DNA of 32,455 nucleotides from Fidelibacterota bacterium (GTDB taxonomy: Bacteria > Fidelibacterota > UBA8477 > JABMPR01), in the NCBI GenBank assembly GCA_018650445.1, contig JABIFX010000163.1, forward strand, positions 1 through 32,455. The letters run 5' to 3'. Positions 16,628 to 24,992 of the stretch are shown here, piece after piece (the stretch's first letter is position 1; each line of letters begins with the position of its first letter). The position numbers were made by a program, and so were the translations under genes. The notes beneath the pieces were generated by a model that was given only the letters and a program-made list of their open reading frames with translations, ran no database searches and was not told the DNA's origin.

Positions 16628-17449
16628 TTATTCATTTCCTCTGGGATGACAGAAGTAACAGTCATTTGAGGTCACTCCAGTGCGTGGGTATGTTAACCCA
16701 TTGCGTTGCTCACAATCATTGCCATCACAATGCTCATCATTCATATCATCTTCATCGTGACACCCCGATCCAAAGCAGGTAAATATCTGATACTCGCCAG
16801 CTTGCTCATGGCAATCCGAGCAGGCGTCCCATTCACCACGATGTTCTCCACTATAAATGGGGAAGAAGACATCATGGTTGATGGCCAGTATTTGATCCCA
16901 GCGCGTCGGTGCATGACAAGTTGAACAATCTGCTCGAGGAGCAAGTTCAACATGAGCCGGTAAGTCAAGATCGAAGTCTGATTCATGACACTCCTGACAA
17001 TCCAAAGAGGGCACCATTCCAGGCGTTGTATGACAAAAATAACAACTCTGGGACTGGTGGGCAGCCAATAGTGGAAACAGGGTCTCATTGTGCCGACGAT
17101 AGGCCATAGCGGGATCCCAGTTCTGAGGGCTATGGCAAGTCTCGCAATCATCACCCCAATAGTTCTGGTGGATATCCTGATGACAATTCACACAATCCAG
17201 GCCCTTAGCGGAGAAGCTATGGAATTCATCGATTGTATTTCCTGAATGACATTGGGTGCAAGTCAGATCAGCGTGCTTGTAAAGCAGTCTGAAATCTGTG
17301 GCTTGATTGTGATCAAAACGTGGTGTCTCAGATAGGGGAAACCAGGATCTGGATAGATGACAATCCAGGCAGGAGCGATCTTCCACCATTTGAGAGTGAG
17401 CATAGAAGGGTAGCAGAACTAACAATAATTTGAGACTAATTAGTTTCAT
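16628..17449 (-). CDS. Exported multiheme c-type cytochrome, about 10 haem sites
   Basis: The 273-residue protein starts with a signal peptide (MKLISLKLLLVLLPFYAHSQ). It has nine CXXCH motifs (CLDCH, CTQCH, CVNCH, CETCH, CYFCH, CQECH, CSTCH, CSDCH, CYFCH) and one CX4CH motif (CFGSGCH at residue 225; bases 16757-16777). Histidines between motifs, such as FDH and HRG, are likely distal ligands, giving bis-His haems as in c3/c7-type cytochromes. The last 85 residues closely parallel the C-terminus of the 33-haem protein encoded just upstream. The two genes overlap by 14 bases, implying coupled translation. It would act in the periplasm or at the outer membrane as a short electron carrier or terminal connector. 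Confidence 0.93.
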   Translation of the reverse strand: MKLISLKLLLVLLPFYAHSQMVEDRSCLDCHLSRSWFPLSETPRFDHNQATDFRLLYKHADLTCTQCHSGNTIDEFHSFSAKGLDCVNCHQDIHQNYWGDDCETCHSPQNWDPAMAYRRHNETLFPLLAAHQSQSCYFCHTTPGMVPSLDCQECHESDFDLDLPAHVELAPRADCSTCHAPTRWDQILAINHDVFFPIYSGEHRGEWDACSDCHEQAGEYQIFTCFGSGCHDEDDMNDEHCDGNDCEQRNGLTYPRTGVTSNDCYFCHPRGNE

Positions 17450-20081
17450 CAGGTTTCTTCTCAGTTGGCTGTGGTAGCGTTCTCAACTTGAAAAAATTCA
17501 GAAGATCACCATCGCAATCATCTTCATCGCCAGTGGGATGGCAGGTAAAGCAGTCTGTGGAAGTTACACCCGTTGCTGGATAAGTATGACCATCGCAGCT
17601 CTCACAATCAGCTCCCTCACAGTGCTCATCATTCATTTCGGACACGTTATGACACCCCCCGCCAAAGCATGTGAAAACAGCAAAATCATTGGCATCTACA
17701 TGGCACTGCGAACAATCATTCCATTCATTGCGATGTTGACCACTGTAAATGGGGAAATATTGTCCATCATGATTAAAGGTCGCAGGCTCCCAGGCAGTCA
17801 TGGCATGGCAGATTTCGCATTCCAGAGGAAAAGAAGCAGAGGCATGATTTGGATCTGTTGCAGAATTATAATCCGGTAAGTGACAGCTGCCATCAGCACA
17901 GGTCCTGACCTCAGCAATAATTTGCCAGGGGGAGTGGCAGCTTTGACATGCAGTATTCGCATGTGCACCCTCAAGAGGATATCCAGTATTAAGCTCGTTA
18001 TGTTGGAATGAAGAGGGCTCCCAGGCTGTGGTGGTGTGACAATCCACGCAATTCTGGGAAAATCCCATTGCTTCGTGGGGAGGATTGCTCGATGCTGAGT
18101 AGCTGTCTTGATGACAAGAAGCAGAGGCACAGGTTCTGATCTCGCTTGGAGGATTATAGGACTCATGACAGCTACTGCAATTGATGTTCAAGTGAGCACC
18201 ATCGCTGAGAAAACCTGTTGCTTCAACATCATGTACAAAACTACTTGGTGACCATGCGTCCTGGGAATGGCAGGTCTCACAATCTGTTGGGTAGGCCAAC
18301 TCAGTATGGGGCGGATCGGTAGTCGCTGTATACTGCACCATATGACAGGTCACACAGCTGATTGATGTGGCTGCATGATCAAAGATGGCAGGTTCCCATA
18401 CATCTTGAGAGTGGCATGTTTCGCAAAGATTCTGAGGATATCCATAAGCATCATGATCCGGTTCACTAGTACTCTCGAAATTGCTCTGATGGCAGGAGAA
18501 GCAATCCGAAGAGAGTCCCGTCCATTGTGCCGTCTCATGACAGGTAAAACAATTTTCTGGAAGAAGAGCGAGATGAGCACCCTGTATAGCAAAACCTGTC
18601 AGATCGGCATCATGGTCGAATGATGAAGGTTTCCAGCTCACCTGACCATGGCAAGTCAGACAATCCTGACTGAATCCATATTGGGCATGATCAGGACTGG
18701 GAGTATTGGTTGTTGAGGAGTAATCAGGGAGGTGGCAACCCTGGCAATCCGTCGGCAAATCATAGCCGTTTGCATGGCATGTTGTGCATTCAATTTCAGT
18801 ATGAGCCCCCTGTAGTGGAAAGGCAGTCTGGGTATGATCAATTTCTTCTGAAATCCAATTCTCTGTCGTATGGCATACCTCGCAAGTCGTTGGCATATCG
18901 CTGATTACATGATTAGGTTCAAGCGATTCATCATAATTTGATTGATGACAATCTACGCATTCAGAGGGTTGCGCTGAGTATGGAGCAACCGTATGACAGG
19001 TCTCGCAGCTCGGTTCAATGTGAGCACCTGTCAGGGGATACTCAGAATCTATATCATGATCCCATATACTTGGCAGCCAGGCTATAACAGTGTGGCAATC
19101 TTCACACGCCTCACCAAATTCTGCATCCTCATGTGGTGGTGCTTCACTGGATTCCCATTCTGTCTGATGACACCCATTGCATAGCTCTGGTGTTTCATCA
19201 TAACTCTGTTCAGAATGACAATCAGAACAAATCGCCAACTCATGTGCGCCTTCGAGTAGAAATCCTGTTTGATCATGAAGGAAGCTAGAGTTCCAGGTAA
19301 AACTGTCATGGCAGGATTGACAATCCAGTGGATAGCCTTCTGCCAGATGGGGAGGTTCAGTACTGGCATCAAAATCATCCATATGGCAAGCCACACATTC
19401 TACGGGTGTGTTATCGGCACTTTGCATATGACAACTCGCACAACTCGCTGTATTGTGCATTCCCAGTAAATAGTAACCTGTATCATTGTGATTAAATGTA
19501 GAATTTGTCCAATGGTTGCTCTGGGGGGCATGACAGGACTCGCAATTGTTTCCAAGATTTAGAATTTGGTGAGATGGTTCATCACTTTCGTTATAGTCTG
19601 CGGAATGGCAACCAGCACAATCCAGGGGCAAGGTGGCTCCTGAACCAGGATTGCTAAGGTGACAACCCTCACAGCTCAAACTTCGATGCGGTCCCTGGAG
19701 CGGAAAATTAGTCAGATCATGGTTTTGCTGTTGAGTCGATAGAGTCCATGTATCAGGACTATGGCAGCGCTCACAATCCTGTCCCCATTGATCATTGTGA
19801 ATATCTTCGTGACAGGTCACGCAATCAGAGGATACCTGGCCAAAATTGTGCTTCTCAGCTGGTGTAGAGCCCGTATGGCATAATCCGCAATCTATTTCCG
19901 CGTGGGTTCCCTTTAACTCATATCCTGTCATGATATGATCAAAATTCTGACCGACATCAGAGCTCCAATCACCACCAGCATGACAAACTTCGCAGGTTAA
20001 ATCTGTTTCAATCTCCGAATCATCCTGGGCAAAGGTAAGATTGCTTATGAGGAAGAGGACAAGGGCAAGTAGCAATTTCAT
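17436..20081 (-). CDS. Giant multiheme c-type cytochrome with 33 candidate haem sites
   Basis: The start is the ATG at 20081, which overlaps the upstream stop as ATGA and begins a clear signal peptide (MKLLLALVLFLISNLTFAQ); an in-frame ATG at 20117 lies inside the upstream gene. The 881-residue protein has 30 CXXCH motifs and three CX4CH motifs (residues about 651, 728 and 805). The chain is built from eleven tandem units of roughly 60-80 residues. Each opens with FxHxxTGFxLxGAH and contains three haem motifs, then WxPSxFxHD leads to the next unit; unit 8 is short and has only two. One haem motif precedes unit 1. The family is cytochrome c3/c7-like. Such a chain could form a continuous haem wire across or beyond the periplasm. 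The C-terminal 30 residues (after CHPTGDEDDCDG) are a polar tail without haem motifs. Confidence 0.93.
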   Translation of the reverse strand: MKLLLALVLFLISNLTFAQDDSEIETDLTCEVCHAGGDWSSDVGQNFDHIMTGYELKGTHAEIDCGLCHTGSTPAEKHNFGQVSSDCVTCHEDIHNDQWGQDCERCHSPDTWTLSTQQQNHDLTNFPLQGPHRSLSCEGCHLSNPGSGATLPLDCAGCHSADYNESDEPSHQILNLGNNCESCHAPQSNHWTNSTFNHNDTGYYLLGMHNTASCASCHMQSADNTPVECVACHMDDFDASTEPPHLAEGYPLDCQSCHDSFTWNSSFLHDQTGFLLEGAHELAICSDCHSEQSYDETPELCNGCHQTEWESSEAPPHEDAEFGEACEDCHTVIAWLPSIWDHDIDSEYPLTGAHIEPSCETCHTVAPYSAQPSECVDCHQSNYDESLEPNHVISDMPTTCEVCHTTENWISEEIDHTQTAFPLQGAHTEIECTTCHANGYDLPTDCQGCHLPDYSSTTNTPSPDHAQYGFSQDCLTCHGQVSWKPSSFDHDADLTGFAIQGAHLALLPENCFTCHETAQWTGLSSDCFSCHQSNFESTSEPDHDAYGYPQNLCETCHSQDVWEPAIFDHAATSISCVTCHMVQYTATTDPPHTELAYPTDCETCHSQDAWSPSSFVHDVEATGFLSDGAHLNINCSSCHESYNPPSEIRTCASASCHQDSYSASSNPPHEAMGFSQNCVDCHTTTAWEPSSFQHNELNTGYPLEGAHANTACQSCHSPWQIIAEVRTCADGSCHLPDYNSATDPNHASASFPLECEICHAMTAWEPATFNHDGQYFPIYSGQHRNEWNDCSQCHVDANDFAVFTCFGGGCHNVSEMNDEHCEGADCESCDGHTYPATGVTSTDCFTCHPTGDEDDCDGDLLNFFKLRTLPQPTEKKPDETN

Positions 20082-21715
20082 CGCTTGAAATCCCCAAAGC
20101 TGTGACAGTCCTGACACTTATGAGGTATGGGTTTAAAGCGGATGGTATTCAGCTGCAGCTCAAATTTATGACATTGGCCACATGCCAGATCTTGATGTTG
20201 GCCATCCAGCGGGAACGCTGTCAGACTGTCATGATCAAATTCTGGAATTTGCCAGTTATGAGTAGAATGACAATCCTCACAAATTTCATCCTCGAATTGC
20301 TTCGAATGGACATCACGATGGCATTCATTACAACTGTAGTCAGTGTCCTCGTACTGGGTAATTTCTACATTGCTTTTGTGACAGGCAGAACAATCCAGGT
20401 CTTCGTGTTTCCCGGTGAGAGGGAAGAAGGTAGAGTTATGATCGAAGGATAAATCAACCCAATCCGACGTCTTATGACAATTCTCACACCAGGTCCCATT
20501 CTGTTGATAGCGAGAGAACTGGTCTCCATGAATGGTGGTATGACAAGACTGACAGCTCAGGGGCTCCCACCGATATACTGGTTCATCATTTTGCTCATGG
20601 CAAAAGATGCAAGGTTGAGCAAGATGGGCTCCGTCGATGGCAAATCGAGTATTCCGATGTTCAATCACACCAAATAATGGAGGAAAGAAGCCTCGGATAC
20701 TATGGCATTGATCACAAGGATTATCACGATCTGGTTTCTTAAAGATGCCATCATGGTTATCTGCATGACAATCAGAACATTGATCAAAGCTTGAAGCCAG
20801 CTTAAACCGATCTTTCCTGGTGTGGCACAATTCGCAGTCGATGCTGACATGTTTGCCAACCAGTGGGTACCGTGTCACCTGGTGATTAAATGCTCCAGCC
20901 ACATCTGCCTGTTTAAACGTGCTTTCAGTATGACATTTGAGACAATTTGAGCCAAATGATCCTTTGTGCTCATCGCGATGACAATTGGTACAGAGATTAT
21001 ATTCGAGACCAGTAAATTGTTGCGCATGGAACTCACCTACCACGTCCTGGGATGCTGTGTGGCATTTTTCACATTCAAGTTGTTTATGAGCTCCACGGAG
21101 AGGGAAATTGGTCTCAAAATCGTGATCGTAGTCATTTCTCGCATCGGTCCAATTATTTTCATTGTGGCAATCGTCACAGGTCTGGTCTACGAATTCGTTA
21201 GCATGTACTTCCACATGACAATTAGCGCATTCAGTTCCCAAACCCAGGAATGTGGATGAGAGGACATCACTTGCTTTTTGGGATTTGGCATATTCCAGGA
21301 TATCATCTGATACGATGAATTCACTTTGATGGCATTCATTACAATTCAGCTTGAGGTGCTTCCCCTCGAGCTCATAACCCGTCTGTAAATGATCGAAATC
21401 CTTTTGAGAGGGCTCCCAGTGGATCATTTCAAAATTCCTATCCATGTGATCAGAATGACAGGCAAGACACTCGTTTTCCTCGAGATTACCATGGAAGCCG
21501 AGTTCATCTGCAATTCTGGTTTGGATTGGTGTATGACATTCCAGGCATTTTGGACTTAAATCTTTGCTACCCCAGGTATGGCAAGTTAGACAATTGGTGA
21601 ATCCTGAAAGATGTGCATGAGGCTCTGCCAATGGTCCAGGGCTCAGTTGAGCCTTCAGGGTCAGAGGGTAAATAAGGAGGAAAAATAATCCGAAAGTGGA
21701 AAGCTTCAAGTTCAT
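20078..21715 (-). CDS. Exported multiheme c-type cytochrome with 20 haem sites
   Basis: The 545-residue protein has a signal peptide (MNLKLSTFGLFFLLIYPLTLKAQ) and 20 CXXCH motifs, from CLTCH near residue 42 to CQDCH near the C-terminus. The repeating pattern FDHxxTxFPLxGxHxxLxCxxCH followed by CxxCHxDxHxxxF and CxxCH is that of tandem three-haem c3/c7-like modules. The ATG overlaps the stop of the oxidoreductase gene (ATGA), and its own stop overlaps the start of the 33-haem gene in the same way. As the first cytochrome after the inner-membrane pair, it is the natural candidate to receive electrons from, or pass them to, the cytochrome b-like protein. No CX4CH motifs occur here, unlike in the two downstream cytochromes. 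Confidence 0.94.
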   Translation of the reverse strand: MNLKLSTFGLFFLLIYPLTLKAQLSPGPLAEPHAHLSGFTNCLTCHTWGSKDLSPKCLECHTPIQTRIADELGFHGNLEENECLACHSDHMDRNFEMIHWEPSQKDFDHLQTGYELEGKHLKLNCNECHQSEFIVSDDILEYAKSQKASDVLSSTFLGLGTECANCHVEVHANEFVDQTCDDCHNENNWTDARNDYDHDFETNFPLRGAHKQLECEKCHTASQDVVGEFHAQQFTGLEYNLCTNCHRDEHKGSFGSNCLKCHTESTFKQADVAGAFNHQVTRYPLVGKHVSIDCELCHTRKDRFKLASSFDQCSDCHADNHDGIFKKPDRDNPCDQCHSIRGFFPPLFGVIEHRNTRFAIDGAHLAQPCIFCHEQNDEPVYRWEPLSCQSCHTTIHGDQFSRYQQNGTWCENCHKTSDWVDLSFDHNSTFFPLTGKHEDLDCSACHKSNVEITQYEDTDYSCNECHRDVHSKQFEDEICEDCHSTHNWQIPEFDHDSLTAFPLDGQHQDLACGQCHKFELQLNTIRFKPIPHKCQDCHSFGDFKR

Positions 21716-23025
21716 GACAGGGTTGAGGTCCCGAATTGGATGCCGATTGAACTCATCAGTTTGAAGGGTGGGATTCCTCCAGCAAAGATGAATACATAAT
21801 CATTTTTAACCTGTTTTTTTTGATGAGCATGATTGATAATTACATGTTGCTCATGGATTGAATCCACGGTGGACTCATACATGATATTAATCCATCCGTT
21901 TTTGACTGCTTTGGCGACCTGCTCATCGTTTCTGGTCTTAATCCTGGCAAAACCATTCTTGCGATATGATAGGGTAACAATATTGCCTATTTGCTGACCC
22001 AGCCCCACGGCAGCTTCTACTGCAGAATCGCCACCACCGACTACCAGGATATGTTTATTCTGATAGGTTTCTGCATCCATCAATTTATAGGCGACCTTAC
22101 TTAAATCTTCTCCTGGAATTTCAAGCTTCCGGGGTGTACCTCTGCGACCTAGAGCGAGAACAACATATTCGCTGGTGAATTCATCTGCACTGGTGGTAAT
22201 TCTATACCCATCGCCATTTTTTTCAATGGCCTGCAATTGATGACCACTACGAAAATCAGGAGAATGACTTTCAAATATTTCGTCCCATATCTCCAGCAGC
22301 TCTTCCTTTGAGTATTCAGAGTTGCTCATTTCACCATAACCCGGCATCTCTATGGGCTGTACCATGACCAGTTTCCTTCTGGGGTATTGAAGGATCGTTC
22401 CACCTGGTTCACTTTGGTCAAGTAGAACAACAGGTAGCCCCATTTCCATAAGAGAAATGGTGCATGAAAGCCCTGCAGGTCCAGCACCAATTACCACGAT
22501 GGGTTGAGAGGGGGTTGAGCCATTCAACTTTGATTGTATGGATTTAGCTACCCTAGCTCCCTGATTCACAGCATTTCTAATCAAGGCTAGACCACCGAGT
22601 TCCCCAATGATGTAAATGTTCTCAAAATTACTTTCAAGTTCTGAACTGAGTTGAGGAATATCCTCTCTGCTGGATATATCGCCCAGGCCTACCTCAATGC
22701 CACCCACGGGGCAACTCTCCATGCAGACCTCGTGTCCTACACATTTGCTCCCATTGATGAGAACGGCTTTACCACCTACCAGTCCAAGTACCTCACCTTC
22801 CGGGCAGACTTTTGTGCAAATACCACAACCAATACATCTGGATAAATCGATGATTGGGTGTTGCATGAGTGCTTTATTTGCCCCAATTCGTGTTGCCTCA
22901 TTCAGCTTTTCTACGGTCTGATTCTGTTTACGCTTCCACCTGATGAGATAGGGCACAGTGAAAGCAAAAATGAGCACAGCTCCCAATAACCAGGATAATA
23001 CCGATTCGTTGTTTAGAATATCCAT
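21712..23025 (-). CDS. Membrane-anchored ferredoxin-FAD-NAD(P) oxidoreductase
   Basis: The 437-residue protein has an N-terminal transmembrane segment at about 10-28 followed by KRKQN, suggesting a cytoplasmic catalytic part. A ferredoxin domain follows: the first cluster site is CIGCGICTKVCP (C64, C67, C70, C74); the second is CVGHEVCMESCP, where the expected second Cys is His98 between C95 and C101. The rest is a thioredoxin-reductase-like flavoprotein with an FAD loop GAGPAG (170-175) and an NAD(P) loop VVGGGDSAVEAA (from 318). The redox-active CxxC of thioredoxin reductase is absent. It would exchange electrons between NAD(P)H and the membrane via FAD and Fe-S clusters. It overlaps the cytochrome b-like gene by 13 bases and the 20-haem gene by 4, so the pair probably forms one inner-membrane module. 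Confidence 0.88.
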   Translation of the reverse strand: MDILNNESVLSWLLGAVLIFAFTVPYLIRWKRKQNQTVEKLNEATRIGANKALMQHPIIDLSRCIGCGICTKVCPEGEVLGLVGGKAVLINGSKCVGHEVCMESCPVGGIEVGLGDISSREDIPQLSSELESNFENIYIIGELGGLALIRNAVNQGARVAKSIQSKLNGSTPSQPIVVIGAGPAGLSCTISLMEMGLPVVLLDQSEPGGTILQYPRRKLVMVQPIEMPGYGEMSNSEYSKEELLEIWDEIFESHSPDFRSGHQLQAIEKNGDGYRITTSADEFTSEYVVLALGRRGTPRKLEIPGEDLSKVAYKLMDAETYQNKHILVVGGGDSAVEAAVGLGQQIGNIVTLSYRKNGFARIKTRNDEQVAKAVKNGWINIMYESTVDSIHEQHVIINHAHQKKQVKNDYVFIFAGGIPPFKLMSSIGIQFGTSTLS

Positions 23026-23888
23026 GTGAATCCAAAACTTAAGGTGAGAATGATATGCAGGGTTAAAACGATAAAGATCGCATAGGCGAAAGGTTTATGA
23101 ATGACATGCCACCAGTGAAATACTTTGCTTACGGCATCAAGTACGATGACACGCTGACTCATAATGAGCTGTTTCTCAACGGTCGCTTTGAAGAAAACCA
23201 GGTTCTGTTTGCTCACTCCGTATCGAACCTCAAAGTCTTTGAGAATCTGATTTAGTTGATAGCGACGTTTTATATCAAACACTGCAAGGTGATAAAGTGA
23301 AACCAGTGTTCCTGCACCACTTAATTGGGGGGTCAAGCCTTGTAGCTTATTGATATCATCAGGTAAAATCCCGAATTCCATCTGGAGTGAACGCAGTTTC
23401 GAAGCCTTCTCAGTATTAATTTGTTTCATGCTCATTTCGTGACCATCCCGGCGACGTGGGATGTGACCATATAAATACCTCCCCACGATGCCGCTCAGCA
23501 TGACAGCAATCATGGCCCAATACATCACTCCAATGAGACCCTCGAATTTGAAAGTTGCATGGTATCCAGCCAGGAGGGGAGCCACAATTCCAAACCACAT
23601 GTGATACTTGAGCCACTGGCTCAGGCGACCAACACCCCGTAAACGGTTCCAGCGCTTGCGAATAATATATAACCAGAGTAAAAACATAAAAAATGCGGCG
23701 AGGAAGCCAACACCATGCCCATATAGACCTGAAGGACCATATAAACCGTCTAGTTCTTTTAACAGATAGCGTTCTTCAACAGGGGTATTCAAATAGCTTG
23801 AGCTCTGGACAGAATAGAGCACCAGGAATGTGATGGTAAGCAGGGATAAGAGAATGATCACATAATTATGCAATTTTGCTTTAATCAA
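23013..23888 (-). CDS. Cytochrome b-like integral membrane protein
   Basis: The 291-residue protein has about five hydrophobic segments (near 8-28, 57-77, 93-112, 118-138 and 265-289). Histidines sit in membrane helices as expected for b-type haem ligation: H58 in YGHGVGF, YHMW and GYHATF in the middle, and a C-terminal HWWHVIHKPF followed by TLHIIL. A soluble helical loop of about 110 residues separates the last helix from the others. The start is TTG at 23888, with AGGAAG about 12 bases upstream. It heads the six-gene operon. I infer that it passes electrons across the inner membrane between the overlapping flavoprotein and the periplasmic cytochromes. The exact family is not certain; haem b is inferred from histidine placement. 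Confidence 0.75.
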   Translation of the reverse strand: MIKAKLHNYVIILLSLLTITFLVLYSVQSSSYLNTPVEERYLLKELDGLYGPSGLYGHGVGFLAAFFMFLLWLYIIRKRWNRLRGVGRLSQWLKYHMWFGIVAPLLAGYHATFKFEGLIGVMYWAMIAVMLSGIVGRYLYGHIPRRRDGHEMSMKQINTEKASKLRSLQMEFGILPDDINKLQGLTPQLSGAGTLVSLYHLAVFDIKRRYQLNQILKDFEVRYGVSKQNLVFFKATVEKQLIMSQRVIVLDAVSKVFHWWHVIHKPFAYAIFIVLTLHIILTLSFGFTWIF

Positions 23889-24100
23889 TTTTGAAAGTCA
23901 CTTCCTACATTTATTGAATAATAATTGAGAAATATTAATTTCTAGACCGACTCAATTATAAATTATTAATCATATATACACATGTTCTGGATCAACTCCT
24001 ACAAATGCTGTAAATAAGGGTTGTTCAAACCTTCGTTGAAAATAGTTTTCTTCTGAAGCCAGACCCATTAAAAAGTAGGGTCCATACTCTAGGAGAAGCT
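23889..24100. promoter_or_regulatory. AT-rich divergent intergenic region upstream of the cytochrome operon
   Basis: This is the only gap in which the promoter of the six-gene minus-strand operon can lie. A TATAAT-like hexamer on the minus strand is seen at 23955-23960 within strongly AT-rich sequence, but no good -35 box sits 16-18 bases upstream of it. AGGAAG on the minus strand near 23901-23906 is the likely ribosome binding site of the first gene. On the plus strand AGGAGA (24091-24096) serves the DUF1207 gene. Confidence 0.3.
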
Positions 24101-24145
24101 CTGATCAAATTTTTACAGATTCGTATTATACTTGTCCTCTTAAGC

Positions 24146-24964
24146 ATGCTGCTCGGAGGCAAACTCTCGGGTTCTGAGACCAGTTGGTTGCCCCAAGGGT
24201 CATTCTTCCCATCTCGATATCTGGATCCGGCAGCCGGTCAACAAAGTATAAGTGTTCTAAGCTATGAGGTTGAAGGGGAGACCCAGCAGCTTATGTATGT
24301 CCCAATTTCATTGAGCATGCACCAGCAATTTGTCCGCTCAATACAGTCCGAGACCAGGCAATGGGAACTGGGAATGGAGTTTACAATCTATTCACAGTTT
24401 TCAATCGTTGACGTGGGTGAGGCATTTATGGGAGGACTTCAGAATGCAGATTACCGGATATCCTCAGTTTTTCATTATCAGCGCAATTCCAACACACTGT
24501 ATAGAGTAAGTCTCTTTCACCAATCCTCACACCTGGGAGATGACTACATCATTCGCAACTTCGTAGTGACTCCCACACTACGATCTCAAAATTATGAGCA
24601 GCTCGATCTCACCTTATTTAAAAAATTTGATGGTTGGAATCTCTATGGAGTAGCTGGATACAATGTTTCCCCCAATACCGTCCGAAAACGTCTCCTGCTT
24701 CAACTGGGTGTAGATTGGTATCATCCACTTTCAAAACAGCCCAAATATGCCCTGGTGGTAGGGATGGATGTGAAAATTTATGAGCACAATGAATATGTCC
24801 CCAATATAAGAATTGGCACAGGGATTGAGTTCGCGAGTGGGAGCCAAACACCGGTGAAACTTTTACTCAGCTATTATCAGGGGCATTTACCTTATAGCAC
24901 ACTCGAGTATCAAAAAGTGAGACTGACCGGACTAAGTCTTATCTTCGATTTTCCCCATCGGTAA
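24146..24964 (+). CDS. DUF1207-like outer-membrane protein, probable non-ATG or lost start
   Basis: The 272-residue ORF from ATG 24146 is rich in amphipathic strands and contains YRVSLFHQSSHLGDDYIIRN, matching the DUF1207 signature (RxxxYHxSSHLGDE) of small exported proteins that are probably barrels. The true start is probably upstream: the frame stays open and adds LIKFLQIRIILVLLS before the ATG, completing a signal peptide. AGGAG at 24091-24095 lies five bases before CTG (24101) and eight before ATC (24104), ideal positions, while ATG 24146 has no Shine-Dalgarno sequence. So translation starts at CTG/ATC, or an original ATG has mutated. It is divergent from the cytochrome operon and precedes the transglutaminase locus by 28 bases. 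Function is unknown. Confidence 0.72.
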   Translation: MLLGGKLSGSETSWLPQGSFFPSRYLDPAAGQQSISVLSYEVEGETQQLMYVPISLSMHQQFVRSIQSETRQWELGMEFTIYSQFSIVDVGEAFMGGLQNADYRISSVFHYQRNSNTLYRVSLFHQSSHLGDDYIIRNFVVTPTLRSQNYEQLDLTLFKKFDGWNLYGVAGYNVSPNTVRKRLLLQLGVDWYHPLSKQPKYALVVGMDVKIYEHNEYVPNIRIGTGIEFASGSQTPVKLLLSYYQGHLPYSTLEYQKVRLTGLSLIFDFPHR

Positions 24965-24992
24965 ATTCTAAATCAGTTTAAGGAATAACTGT

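Noticed and set aside
17538-17879. Plus-strand ORF of 113 codons, and several others opposite the cytochrome genes
   Set aside because: They are antisense shadows of a Cys/His-rich coding strand, with no ribosome binding sites and no recognisable domain.
16628-21715. Regularly spaced similar segments suggesting a CRISPR array or tandem DNA repeat
   Set aside because: The similarity comes from recurring CXXCH, FxHxxT and GAH codons in the cytochrome genes. The DNA between them diverges and no exact direct repeats with unique spacers exist.
21712-23025. Assignment of the flavoprotein as thioredoxin reductase
   Set aside because: The fold motifs match, but the redox-active CxxC is absent, and an N-terminal membrane anchor and ferredoxin domain are present.
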